From: Solibacillus isronensis
GTDB taxonomy: Bacteria > Bacillota > Bacilli > Bacillales_A > Planococcaceae
Length of the DNA stretch: 64,000 bases
NCBI RefSeq assembly: GCF_023715405.1
Contig: NZ_JAMBOC010000003.1
Coordinates: 1-64,000 of the forward strand
Direction: 5' to 3'
The translations under genes and the position numbers were made by a program. This document shows, piece after piece, positions 17,104 to 26,208 of this stretch. Below the pieces are notes generated by a model. The model did no database searches. It was given only the letters and a program-made list of their open reading frames with translations, and was not told where the DNA came from. Every line of letters starts with the position of its first letter. Position 1 is the first letter of the stretch.

Positions 17104-18951
17104 ATGCAACTTATATTAACTTTTATCATTTTGGCAGTTACGATTATCTTATTTACGACGAATCGATTGCGGGCAGATCTTGTCGCAGTAATGGCATTAT
17201 TATCATTTGTTATATTAAATATTTTAACACCTGCTGAAGCGCTGGCAGGATTTTCGAATTCTGTAGTCATTATGATAGCAGGGCTATTTGTTGTCGGGGC
17301 AGGTATTTTAAGAACAGGACTTGCTGGTATGGCAGGAAATCTACTATTGAAATGGTCGGGAGATAATGAGCTCCGTCTCTTTATTTTGCTGCTGGTCATC
17401 GTCGCAATTGTCGGGGCGTTTATGAGCAATACTGGTACGGTCGCGTTAATGCTGCCGATTGTAGTTTCGATTGCAATCAGCATTAAAGTCAGTCCGTCCA
17501 AGTTTTTAATGCCGCTATCCTACATTGCGAGCATGTCGGGGCTGATGACATTAATTGCATCGCCGACAAACTTGATCGCTTCACAAACACTCATTGATCA
17601 TGGCTTCGAAAAACTTGGATTTTTCACGATAACTCCAATAGGAATTATCGCGACGATTACCGTTATTATTTATTTAGTATTAGTACGTAATGTGCTGTTA
17701 CCTAATGAGGAAAACCGATCTCAGTCAAATGCGGGATATAAGCTCTCTCCAAAGAAAATTGCCAAGGAATACGATTTGCATGATAAGCTGTTTCGCGTTG
17801 TCGTTAATGAGCATTCAACAATCTCGGAACAAAGGCTCGCTGATTTGAAACTTCCGGCAACCTATCATATTTATATTATGAAAATAAAACACGGTGCTGT
17901 GCAGGAAGGGCTTAATTTAAGGCCGATGACGTACCAGGAGCTGGCGGGACCGACAAGTATTATTCATGTTGGAGACGAGCTGTATGTACAAGGTTTGGCC
18001 GATGATGTAGCACAGTTTGCCCATGATTTTGCATTAACTGTTCAGCCATTTGAAGATCATGCGAAAGAGCTCGTTACGAAGAAAATCGGTGTAGCGGAAG
18101 TGTTATTAACACCTCAATCACGTCTTATTAAGGAAACGGTTAGTAAAATCGGTTTCCGTGAAAAATACAACTTAAACATTTTAGGAATCAACCGTAAAGG
18201 CGAATATTTATTGAAGAACATGGCCGATCAGAAGCTGCGTTTCGGTGATGCGATTTTAGTGCAGGGAACATGGGATGAAATTGAGCTGTTGTCCCGCGAA
18301 ACACAGGATGTGGTCGTAGTAGGGCAGCCGCGCGAATTAGCAGGAGCTATTGCAGCAAACGGAAAGGCACCGATTGCCGGTATTATCATGCTGCTGATGA
18401 TCGGGCTTATGGTGTTTGAAGTATTTGATGCTGTCATTGCTGTATTAATCGGGGCGGTTCTTATGATTATTACAGGCTGTCTGCGCAATATGGATGATGC
18501 CTACAGTAAAATGAACTTCGAAAGTATTGTACTTGTAGCGGCAATGCTTCCGATGGCGACAGCGCTTGAGAAAACAGGCGGGATGACGATTCTCGCTGAA
18601 GGCATTATCAATGTACTCGGTGATTTCGGTCCATATGGTGTATTGATGGGAATTTATTTATTAACCGTTGTTTTCGGGCAATTTGTTAGCAATACGGCAA
18701 CGGCGGTACTGTTTTCGCCGATTGCCATCACTGCAGCACTTGCTATGGATGCGAACCCGTATACATTCATGATTGGGGTAGCAACTGCTGCTAGTATGGC
18801 GTTTGCAACACCGATTGCATCTCCGACAAACTCCCTTGTCTTAACAGCGGGCGGCTATAAATTTATGGATTTCGTTAAAGTCGGTGTTCCGTTACAAGTC
18901 ATTATGTTTATTGTCATGATGATTGCAGTACCGTTGCTGTTTCCGTTTTAA
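17104..18951 (+). CDS. SLC13-family permease with central TrkA-C domains
   Basis: 615-aa membrane protein: about five N-terminal membrane segments, then two TrkA-C/RCK-C-like cytoplasmic domains (about residues 225-395), then further membrane segments. The duplicated motifs SPTNLIASQ and SPTNSLVLTAGG are the sodium/dicarboxylate symporter (DASS/SLC13) signatures. Homologues carry sulfate, di/tricarboxylates or, rarely, other anions. GTG 17041 and ATG 17098 are also in frame; ATG 17104 lies seven bases after AAAGGA and starts in the first membrane helix, as usual for the family. It is a single gene. The nearby FAH gene at 19015 makes dicarboxylate uptake a reasonable guess. Confidence 0.85.
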   Translation: MQLILTFIILAVTIILFTTNRLRADLVAVMALLSFVILNILTPAEALAGFSNSVVIMIAGLFVVGAGILRTGLAGMAGNLLLKWSGDNELRLFILLLVIVAIVGAFMSNTGTVALMLPIVVSIAISIKVSPSKFLMPLSYIASMSGLMTLIASPTNLIASQTLIDHGFEKLGFFTITPIGIIATITVIIYLVLVRNVLLPNEENRSQSNAGYKLSPKKIAKEYDLHDKLFRVVVNEHSTISEQRLADLKLPATYHIYIMKIKHGAVQEGLNLRPMTYQELAGPTSIIHVGDELYVQGLADDVAQFAHDFALTVQPFEDHAKELVTKKIGVAEVLLTPQSRLIKETVSKIGFREKYNLNILGINRKGEYLLKNMADQKLRFGDAILVQGTWDEIELLSRETQDVVVVGQPRELAGAIAANGKAPIAGIIMLLMIGLMVFEVFDAVIAVLIGAVLMIITGCLRNMDDAYSKMNFESIVLVAAMLPMATALEKTGGMTILAEGIINVLGDFGPYGVLMGIYLLTVVFGQFVSNTATAVLFSPIAITAALAMDANPYTFMIGVATAASMAFATPIASPTNSLVLTAGGYKFMDFVKVGVPLQVIMFIVMMIAVPLLFPF

Positions 18952-18977
18952 CCGGTACAGAAGGTAGAATTTTTATA

Positions 18978-19013
18978 AGGGGTATCTGAATAGGCATGTC
19001 ATTCAAATACCTC
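18978..19013. terminator. Terminator between SLC13 and FAH genes
   Basis: AGGGGTATCTGAAT / ATTCAAATACCTCT imperfect hairpin with T-rich flank on the plus strand, located between two convergent genes. Confidence 0.6.
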
Positions 19014-19014
19014 T

Positions 19015-19977
19015 TTATTTTATTGTAACAGCCTGTACAATTTTATTTTCCTGTACGCCTAAATCAATGACACCATCTTCACTTTTAATTTCCAGGCGCA
19101 TCACATCGCCAGGCTGTAAATAGCCGTTATCTTTTTGTGAATTATAGAATGCCTCTACTTTTTCTTCATATGAGATGGAGTTATCATAAATAATGCTTAA
19201 AATATCAGCATTCAGACGTAGACCTACACCAGCAGGAGTACCAGTTAAAATAAGGTCACCGGTTTTCAAATCAAAGATGCTCGACATTTCGGTTAAAGTT
19301 TCAGTCGGTTTAAACAATAGCTGATCTGTTTTCACCTGCTGCCGTGTCTCGCCGTTTACGGATAAATGGAGCTCCAACTTTTCCAAATAATCAATTTCGC
19401 CGTCTTCCAATAAGTAAAGATACGGTCCAGTAGGGCAGAAGCCGCGATAGCTTTTTCCTTTAAACCATTGCTGTTCAACGATTTGGACATCCCGTGCTGA
19501 AACGTCATTCGTAATAACCAATCCTGCAATATAATCTTTTAAATTATGCTCCGTCACTTCAACCGCTTCCGTCACGTCCTGCTTCAAAATAATGCCTAGC
19601 TCAATTTCATAGTCGAGTAAGCGAACATGTGCAGGGCATACGATATTTGCTGTTGCAGAAGTTAACGTACTTGGAGCCTTAGTAAATAATAGGTTATAGG
19701 GCGGCTTCTGCTGTGAAAAACCGGCTTCAACACGGTGTGCGCTGTAGTTAGTACCTTGGCAGTAAATGTTTGCATCGTCTGTTACAGGCGAAAGAATGGT
19801 AATGTCAGCTTGGTTCACAATATGACCAGACTGTTTTGCAGTAACAACATCCTCCATACCCGTTGTTAAAATATCCCGTAATGTTCGGTAAGAACCGTTG
19901 ATTACATATAGTTCATCTTCTAACACACCCCATTGAATCAAATCACCTTTTTGAAAACGTACTAATTTAATTCCCAT
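19015..19977 (-). CDS. Fumarylacetoacetate hydrolase family protein
   Basis: 320 aa FAH-fold enzyme. Metal-binding LDYEIELG (E-x-E), VITNDVSARDVQ and LILTGTPAGVGL are all present. Members act as hydrolases, decarboxylases or isomerases on 2-hydroxy-dienoate/oxo-acid intermediates of ring catabolism. It has its own promoter and is separated from the MFS gene by a terminator. Its position at the left border of the large ring-degradation island suggests it acts on an intermediate of that pathway; it is a paralogue of the gentisate hydrolase at 3424. A 40-residue insertion near the C-terminus (SIIYDNSISYEEKVEAF) is not typical of short FAH enzymes. Confidence 0.83.
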   Translation of the reverse strand: MGIKLVRFQKGDLIQWGVLEDELYVINGSYRTLRDILTTGMEDVVTAKQSGHIVNQADITILSPVTDDANIYCQGTNYSAHRVEAGFSQQKPPYNLLFTKAPSTLTSATANIVCPAHVRLLDYEIELGIILKQDVTEAVEVTEHNLKDYIAGLVITNDVSARDVQIVEQQWFKGKSYRGFCPTGPYLYLLEDGEIDYLEKLELHLSVNGETRQQVKTDQLLFKPTETLTEMSSIFDLKTGDLILTGTPAGVGLRLNADILSIIYDNSISYEEKVEAFYNSQKDNGYLQPGDVMRLEIKSEDGVIDLGVQENKIVQAVTIK

Positions 19978-20093
19978 TACAACCCCTCCTAAAATAGTAA
20001 AGCTAACGTAATTTTAGATGAAAGAATAAAAAATAGTTAGTTGTAAATTAATGGATTTACAAAGAAGAAATCAATAAAAATTAATGAATAATA

Positions 20094-20140
20094 AAAAAAC
20101 TGTTCAACTATGGGGATATCCATAGCGAACAGCTTTTTAA
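20094..20140 (-). terminator. Terminator of the MFS gene
   Basis: Minus-strand hairpin CTGTTCGCTATGGAT / ATAGTTGAACAG followed by seven T's on that strand. Confidence 0.8.
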
Positions 20141-20142
20141 TG

Positions 20143-21351
20143 TTAAGCAACTTCTGTCTGGCCTTCACTATCATTAATGGATAGTGGTGATTTTCTTGTT
20201 ATAATAACTGCCCAGACAATTGCTAAAACAAATAGACCAATAGAAGATACTAGTAAAGTAGAGCGTCCGCCTTCCAAGCCAAATACACCTAGGAGAGTGG
20301 CAAACATATAAGGGCTTACAATACCGCCCAAGCCCTGACCTGCAGCAGCGATTCCGACATAAGAAATCCCTTTTGCCATGTTTGATAGCTCCGATACTCG
20401 TGCTAATACGCCAGGAAGTACGATTCCTAAACCCATGCCGCCGAGTACACTTGCTACAAAGATCATCGGTAAACTGCCTACTGCAGAACACCATAAAATC
20501 CCGGTAGCTGTTAACAGTACACCAAATGGTACGATCAGGTTTGGTATCACCGAACGCAGTTTACCGAAGATGAAGCCTGTTATTAATGTACCTGTTGTAA
20601 AGAGTGAAATCGCCAGACCGGCTTCCGTCGCATTTCCTAAACCTTCAGTCTGAATAATAATTGAGATATTTGTTACATAGCCATAAATGAAGGCAGAGAA
20701 AATAATTTGCCCAATTGTAAAGCCATATACTGTTTTTGGCGCTTTAAAAAGAACATCTTTAATTGAAGCATTGGGTACATCTTGTTTTTTCGGCTCCGGT
20801 AAGAACAGGAAAGTAATGGCTAAAATCCAAATAGGGAATAAGTATACTAGGAATCCATAGTTCCAACCGTAAGCGTCTGCCAGCATACCGCCAACTACTT
20901 GGAAGAAAATTGCCCCAACACATGCGATTGTCGATGTACCGAATCCAATCAGGAAATCACGTTCACGACCATCAAAGAAACCAGTAATGATATCAATGGA
21001 TAAAGGTAAAGTTATACCAACACCAAGGCCTAATATACCGCGGAAAACAATAATTGCGAACAGATTGCTTAAGAAGAATGGCATGATACCACCGATTAAG
21101 AATAAAATTAAACCGGTCATTAATAATGCACGTTTAGAAAATTTATTTGCTAGCTTACCATAGAAAAGGGAAGGGAAAATTTGAAGCAAACCTGGCATTG
21201 TCGCAATTAACATAACAGTAGTAGGGCTAAACTCCGGGAAGGCTACAATAAGGTCTGCCATAATTGATCCCGCTACACCAGCAGCTACGTCTTGGAAAGC
21301 GATCAGGACAATTAAAAACTTTAAAAAACCTCTTTTGGATGTTGGAAACAT
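20143..21351 (-). CDS. MFS transporter
   Basis: 402 aa, twelve predicted membrane segments; the MFS loop motif between helices 2 and 3 appears as GKLANKFSKRALLM. Start ATG follows AGGGGGT. Substrate not determinable. It lies between an FAH-family gene and the V4R-PucR regulator, so transport of an aromatic or alicyclic acid handled by the adjacent island is a reasonable inference. It has its own terminator; 21352-21575 holds its promoter region and nothing else I can recognise. Confidence 0.85.
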   Translation of the reverse strand: MFPTSKRGFLKFLIVLIAFQDVAAGVAGSIMADLIVAFPEFSPTTVMLIATMPGLLQIFPSLFYGKLANKFSKRALLMTGLILFLIGGIMPFFLSNLFAIIVFRGILGLGVGITLPLSIDIITGFFDGRERDFLIGFGTSTIACVGAIFFQVVGGMLADAYGWNYGFLVYLFPIWILAITFLFLPEPKKQDVPNASIKDVLFKAPKTVYGFTIGQIIFSAFIYGYVTNISIIIQTEGLGNATEAGLAISLFTTGTLITGFIFGKLRSVIPNLIVPFGVLLTATGILWCSAVGSLPMIFVASVLGGMGLGIVLPGVLARVSELSNMAKGISYVGIAAAGQGLGGIVSPYMFATLLGVFGLEGGRSTLLVSSIGLFVLAIVWAVIITRKSPLSINDSEGQTEVA

Positions 21352-21575
21352 TAAATACCCCCTAATTTTTATTTTGTTTGAATCTTAAAGACTTAGCATG
21401 TTGTGCAAAATACCCCCCTCAATCGGTTGAATATTCAGATATTATCATGTAAGCCCTTTCACGGTAACGATAATAATTTGCGGAAAAGTATTTTTTAATT
21501 AAACAAAAATTGTTAAATATCGTTACGGAGTTCTTTGTCTGAATGCGTTTTTAATAATCGAAAGTAACCACAAAT

Positions 21576-21616
21576 AAAAAAAGTACAAAACTACGGAAAT
21601 ACCGTTGTTCTGTACT
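21576..21616 (-). terminator. Terminator of the V4R-PucR regulator gene
   Basis: Minus-strand hairpin AGTACAGAACAACGG / CCGTAGTTTTGTACT followed by seven T's, ten bases past the stop codon. Confidence 0.85.
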
Positions 21617-21626
21617 CGAAATTCAG

Positions 21627-23453
21627 TTATTCTATTTCAATTTCACCTAAAACTATTAATGATTCGATTAAAAGGATTAATTCAAAGAGGTTTTTAGAGC
21701 TGCGCAGGTTCCGATCGAGCAATTCTTCAATTTTTTGAATTCGGTAAACAAGCCCGCTCATCGATAAATTCAAGTCAACCATTGTCAGATTAAGGTTTCC
21801 GTTATGATTTAAAAATGTGTATAAAGTCTTCAAAAATTCGTCTCTTTTATTTGGTTTTAATGACAGAATAGGTTCCAGCTCACGATGAGCCAATTTCACT
21901 ATAATATCGCTGTTTTGGTGATTAATTAACGAACCAAGTATATTCGTATTCTCGAAATATACGATCATGTCCCGCTTATTAATATTTAAAGAAGAAATTG
22001 CCTGACGATGTGCTTCCACAATGTCATCAATATCATTAATGACGCGGCTTAGTCCAATACGGAAATCATAATTTCTGAATTTGCGCTGCAAATGCTTTAA
22101 TATATTTTGGAAAATATCATCGGTATCATCCTTTTTAGGGAATAAAAATACAATTTCATCCTGGAATTCTGTAATGAAAATCGATGTTTGATGCATTTCC
22201 AAATAGACAATGACTGACTGAATAATTTTTGAAATAGTGGATGCTTCATGAACGGGTATTCCTTTTTTAGTGATGCCAAGACTTCCGATATAAAAATCTT
22301 CATTTAAATCAATTTGTAGGAGGTAACTGCGGCTGATCATACTTTTCTTTGATGTATACTGCTGTTGCAGCAACTGTTCAAAAAAGTAAGCTTTAATATT
22401 TTCAGTCGCTTCCAGACTCGATTTTTCATTTAAATAACAAAGGGAGATGGAAACAGCCGAGCGTTGTAAATAATGCATTTCTTCTTTAAAATTCGTATCC
22501 TGCGAAAAATATATGAAGGATATATAGCCGATAATTTGCTTCTGTACGATAATCGGACTAATTAACCGGGTATGTTTCGGACAATCTACCTGACTTGGCT
22601 GCATAGGGTCGATTGGCTGGATTAAGATTTTTCCGGACTTCGTTTGGGGCATTTGCTGAATAAAGTCGTCTTTAATAAAATCCAGCTGCTCCTGAGTCAT
22701 ACCGATCGAGTGGTGTGTATTAAAGCTTAAATCCTGTACGATAGCAGGTATGTTCAATGTATTGTAAATTGTTTCCAAAATCTGATCGATATGCATTCCT
22801 TGTGAAATACCCAATGTTAAGTTGTTATGGAAAGTCGATACCTTTTCTGTATGTTTTTTCTCTTCGAAAAGCTCCATATATGTTTTGTTCAAGTCATCGA
22901 TCATACGCGTCTGACTAATTTTCTTTAAGTCGGATTGAGTTTCAGGATCCCAATGCTCCAGCATGCGCATTTCAAATGCACAATGCTCGTCTCCTTTGGC
23001 ACGACAAGTCATTTCCACAATATATACTTCCTTTTTCGTCAAATAAGAGGTAAAGCCGCTTGAATAACCGGCCAATGTATGACAAATACAAGAATCGCTT
23101 TGCCCGAAATGTTTCAGGTGCTCCTCAACTTCATAAGAATTAACCCAAATTCCTTTAGCGTACATATACTTCACCGTATCATCAGAGTGTAACTGTAAAA
23201 CTCTTTCCGAAAGGAGATCTGTAATTTGTCCGGAGGCAAGATGATACCCAACAGCACTGTTTAATTTTTCGGTTAATGTAAGTGGTAAATAATCGACTTC
23301 TTTTGCGTGAGTAATACCAATATTCCAGCCGTAACGCTGTAAGAAAAATTTTGCGTATTCAAGGCCTAAGCTTTCGATCAATTCCTTCCTTAAAATTCCA
23401 AATGTATTAGTAGTAGTGTACAACGCTTTATCTACATAAGATGAGCCAGCCAT
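21627..23453 (-). CDS. Transcriptional regulator with V4R (XylR_N-like) sensor and PucR-type C-terminal HTH
   Basis: 608 aa. The N-terminal ~190 residues match the ligand-sensing XylR_N plus V4R arrangement of phenol/toluene regulators, ending in the Cys motif VEMTCRAKGDEHCAF. A helical linker (KKISQTRMIDDLN) and a GAF-like middle region (about 210-340) follow. A GGDEF-like/PucR-type domain (about 360-520) comes next. The C-terminus is an HTH_30/PucR helix-turn-helix (LTMVDLNLSMSGLVYRIQKIEELL). There is no AAA+ sigma-54 activation domain. ATG 23453 is preferred over TTG 23459, because AGGAGG abuts the TTG and gives a six-base spacing to the ATG. Divergent from the ring-degradation genes, it is their likely activator. 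Confidence 0.85.
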   Translation of the reverse strand: MAGSSYVDKALYTTTNTFGILRKELIESLGLEYAKFFLQRYGWNIGITHAKEVDYLPLTLTEKLNSAVGYHLASGQITDLLSERVLQLHSDDTVKYMYAKGIWVNSYEVEEHLKHFGQSDSCICHTLAGYSSGFTSYLTKKEVYIVEMTCRAKGDEHCAFEMRMLEHWDPETQSDLKKISQTRMIDDLNKTYMELFEEKKHTEKVSTFHNNLTLGISQGMHIDQILETIYNTLNIPAIVQDLSFNTHHSIGMTQEQLDFIKDDFIQQMPQTKSGKILIQPIDPMQPSQVDCPKHTRLISPIIVQKQIIGYISFIYFSQDTNFKEEMHYLQRSAVSISLCYLNEKSSLEATENIKAYFFEQLLQQQYTSKKSMISRSYLLQIDLNEDFYIGSLGITKKGIPVHEASTISKIIQSVIVYLEMHQTSIFITEFQDEIVFLFPKKDDTDDIFQNILKHLQRKFRNYDFRIGLSRVINDIDDIVEAHRQAISSLNINKRDMIVYFENTNILGSLINHQNSDIIVKLAHRELEPILSLKPNKRDEFLKTLYTFLNHNGNLNLTMVDLNLSMSGLVYRIQKIEELLDRNLRSSKNLFELILLIESLIVLGEIEIE

Positions 23454-23900
23454 TTTCAACCTCCTGAATATTCGGAATATTAACTATTTTTAAATGAAAC
23501 ATACCACACTTTACATTGAAATGAGAAGATAATTTTTAATTTTTGTTAAATATTAGTAAAAAAATTACTATTTTCAACTTGTTATTATTTTTTTATAGAA
23601 ACTTTAATTCGGGTTCTGTCACTACGGTTTTTTCAAATATAACGTATTAAAATTATTATCCGAAAAGCTGCTCTACAAAGAAAAAGCGTTTAATTAAATC
23701 GGAAAAATGATTGCCGTATAGATGAAACAAAAAGGCTCGAACAATCTATAAAAACCGTATTTTTATATGATTGGACGTTTGCTGTACGATTAAGATTCGT
23801 TAATTTTTACTTATATTTGATTGTAAATTCCATAGATATTCACCATATTATTCGAAATTTAAAACCGTAATATTGGATTTAACAAATAAAAGGAGTTGAA
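23454..23900. promoter_or_regulatory. Divergent control region of the ring-degradation island
   Basis: 447 bp without a gene. The 9-mer AAAACCGTA occurs at 23751-23759 and 23861-23869, and its complement TACGGTTTT at 23623-23631. These are candidate binding half-sites for the V4R-PucR regulator. The region is very AT-rich, so promoter elements cannot be singled out with confidence. Confidence 0.4.
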
Positions 23901-25103
23901 ATGATGACGACAGCGCTTACAGAAAGACAAATTGAAGTAATGAATAAAATGCAGGAGATTGCAGCGAATGTTCGTAAACGTGTAAAGGAAACAGAGGAAA
24001 TTAGAAGAATACCAGAAGCCACAATGCAGGAATTGAAAGATTCTGGCTTAATGTATATTTTACGTCCCGAACGATACGGTGGTTTACAGGCAAATGTCGA
24101 AACTTACAGCCAGGTCATTATTGAACTATCGAAAGCATGTGCTTCAACTGGATGGATTGCTTCTCTTTGTGCAATTCGCGATATTATGGTGGCGGAATCA
24201 TTCAGTGAAAAGGCCCACTTGGAAATTTTCTCTGACAACCCGGAGGATGTATTATTTGCAGGTGTATATGAACCAAGATCTTGTACTGTACGGAAAGTAG
24301 AAGGCGGTTACCTTGTTGAGGAAGGTCACTGGATGTTCTGTTCAGGTTCACTGCATGCGACATGGGGTTACTTCGGTATGTATACAAAAGATGAGAACGA
24401 TAACATTTTAGAGCAGCTGTTAATGACAGTACCATTTGATGTACTGGAAATTGAAGACGACTGGCATACGTTAGGTCTTCGAGGAACGGGCAGTAATGCG
24501 GTGAAAATGAAAAATATTTTCGTACCGGAACACCGAGTTACATCATTTGTGAAAATTTTAGACGGAGATTTCCAATCACCGCATTTACGCGATATTCCAT
24601 TATATAACTCTGCACTGTTCCCATGTTTAATTTTATCATTGGGCTTACCGGGTCTTGGTGTTGTGAAAGAGATGCTCGATAATTTCAAACAATCATTACC
24701 GTACCGTACTGCCCAGCATATGGGTGTGAAAATGATTAAAGATGCGGCGAGCACACATCAGTTATTAGCAACAGCTGAGTTAAAAGTAGAAACTGCTGAA
24801 CTTTACTTTATGAATTTAGCAAAATCGATTGATGAGTGGGCAGCAAAAGGGGAGATTATGCCAAAAGATTTACGCCTGAAAGCTTTGGCGGATATTGGCT
24901 ACGCAAATGAAATGCTGAATGACGCGGTTCAGGCAATTTTAAGAGCGAGCGGATCCGGCTTTGTATATGATGCGAGCCCGATGCAGCGTCTCCTTCGTGA
25001 TTTCTTAACATTAAACTCCCACCGTTCATTGTCACCGGTTATTACAAGAGAAAACTATGGCAGACAATTAGCAGGTTTACAGCCAAATCAAATTCGTTAT
25101 TAA
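23901..25103 (+). CDS. HsaA-like flavin-dependent hydroxylase (acyl-CoA dehydrogenase fold), copy 1
   Basis: 400 aa two-component (group D) flavin monooxygenase with the acyl-CoA-dehydrogenase fold. Features include RPERYGGLQANVETYSQVI, the GWIASL helix, WHTLGLRGTGSNAV, and a C-terminal LLRDFLTLNSHRSL. HsaA homologues ortho-hydroxylate a phenolic ring to a catechol using reduced flavin from a separate reductase, here presumably the product of 31765. It is the first gene of the rightward series, directly opposite the V4R-PucR regulator. Start ATG (23901 or 23904) follows AAAGGAG. It is a paralogue of 29508-30716. An actual acyl-CoA dehydrogenase is less likely given the neighbours. Confidence 0.85.
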   Translation: MMTTALTERQIEVMNKMQEIAANVRKRVKETEEIRRIPEATMQELKDSGLMYILRPERYGGLQANVETYSQVIIELSKACASTGWIASLCAIRDIMVAESFSEKAHLEIFSDNPEDVLFAGVYEPRSCTVRKVEGGYLVEEGHWMFCSGSLHATWGYFGMYTKDENDNILEQLLMTVPFDVLEIEDDWHTLGLRGTGSNAVKMKNIFVPEHRVTSFVKILDGDFQSPHLRDIPLYNSALFPCLILSLGLPGLGVVKEMLDNFKQSLPYRTAQHMGVKMIKDAASTHQLLATAELKVETAELYFMNLAKSIDEWAAKGEIMPKDLRLKALADIGYANEMLNDAVQAILRASGSGFVYDASPMQRLLRDFLTLNSHRSLSPVITRENYGRQLAGLQPNQIRY

Positions 25104-25204
25104 GTAAATATTTACGGATTTTTCAGAAAAAACAAAAAAGTTTTCTTGTAGTTTGATAGTTGTCAATTAAAGTACAGTTACTTTTAAGTAAGGGGGCTAA
25201 GTGA

Positions 25205-26197
25205 ATGAAACAAGCAATAGCAAAATTAGGGTATGTCGCATTACAGTCTTCGAATGTGGAAGCATCATTGCATTTTTTCCAAGATGTTATCGGCCTTGAG
25301 CTAACAGAACAGATTGGAGATACGTATTATTTACGGGCGTGGGGAGACTTCCAGCACCATACACTGTCCATTGCACCAGGTGAAGCAGGTCGGGTAACCC
25401 ATATCGGTTTCCGTACAAAGCGCAAAGAGGATGTTGCTTTATTTGCGGATCAATTAGGCGGAAAAGGCTATGAAATTGAGCATATCGCTGCTTGGACAAC
25501 ACCGGGAATCGGTGAAGCAATCCGTTTTACAGCACCATCGGGTCATCGGCTGGAGCTTTACTATGATATTGAAAAACCGGTTGTGGAAGAAAGCCGTCGC
25601 TCTGTCCTGAAAAACCAAACGTATAAATCATACAACAAGGGCGCTTCTCCTCGACGTCTTGACCACGTTAATATTCATACGGATGCGGATTCAAGTATCA
25701 CTTATAAATTCTTCACGGAAGAACTTGGTTTCCGGATCAATGAATGCGTTGAAACAGAAGAAGGGGATATTTTAGCCGGTTGGATGAGTGTAACACCATT
25801 GGTACATGATGTCGCTTTAGTATCGCATGAAAAACTTGAAACAACAGCGCGATTCCACCACATTTCTTACTGGCAAGACAACTCAGGCGATTTGCTGCGT
25901 GCAGCGGATATTTGCAAAGAGCACGGGCTGCAAATTATTGGACCTGGTAAACATAGCATTTCACAGGCAATTTACTTATATGTAATCGATCCTGGAAGCG
26001 GTTGCAGAGTGGAGCTGTTTACAGGCGGCTACTTAATTTTCGAGCCGGACTGGGAAACAGTTGTATGGCGTCCCGAAGAACGTGCATTTGGAAACACATA
26101 CTGGGGGGACAGCATTACAGGCAATCCGCTTATTGTCCCAACAATTGATGCAACAGGTATTAAAGAAAAGAAAGCAGTTCCAGCATTAGAAGTATAG
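25205..26197 (+). CDS. Type I extradiol ring-cleavage dioxygenase (VOC fold), copy 1
   Basis: 330 aa, two VOC domains as in BphC/HsaC. The C-terminal domain keeps the Fe(II) ligands His154 (RLDHVNIH), His219 (FHHISYW) and Glu270 (RVELF). It also keeps the second-shell His201 (PLVHDVAL), His250 and the Tyr in QAIYLYV. It would open a catechol next to the hydroxyls, giving a yellow 2-hydroxymuconate-type product. It sits between a hydroxylase and a C-C hydrolase, the order expected for a meta pathway. Start ATG follows AAGGGGG. Confidence 0.9.
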   Translation: MKQAIAKLGYVALQSSNVEASLHFFQDVIGLELTEQIGDTYYLRAWGDFQHHTLSIAPGEAGRVTHIGFRTKRKEDVALFADQLGGKGYEIEHIAAWTTPGIGEAIRFTAPSGHRLELYYDIEKPVVEESRRSVLKNQTYKSYNKGASPRRLDHVNIHTDADSSITYKFFTEELGFRINECVETEEGDILAGWMSVTPLVHDVALVSHEKLETTARFHHISYWQDNSGDLLRAADICKEHGLQIIGPGKHSISQAIYLYVIDPGSGCRVELFTGGYLIFEPDWETVVWRPEERAFGNTYWGDSITGNPLIVPTIDATGIKEKKAVPALEV

Positions 26198-26208
26198 GAG
26201 GATGAAAA

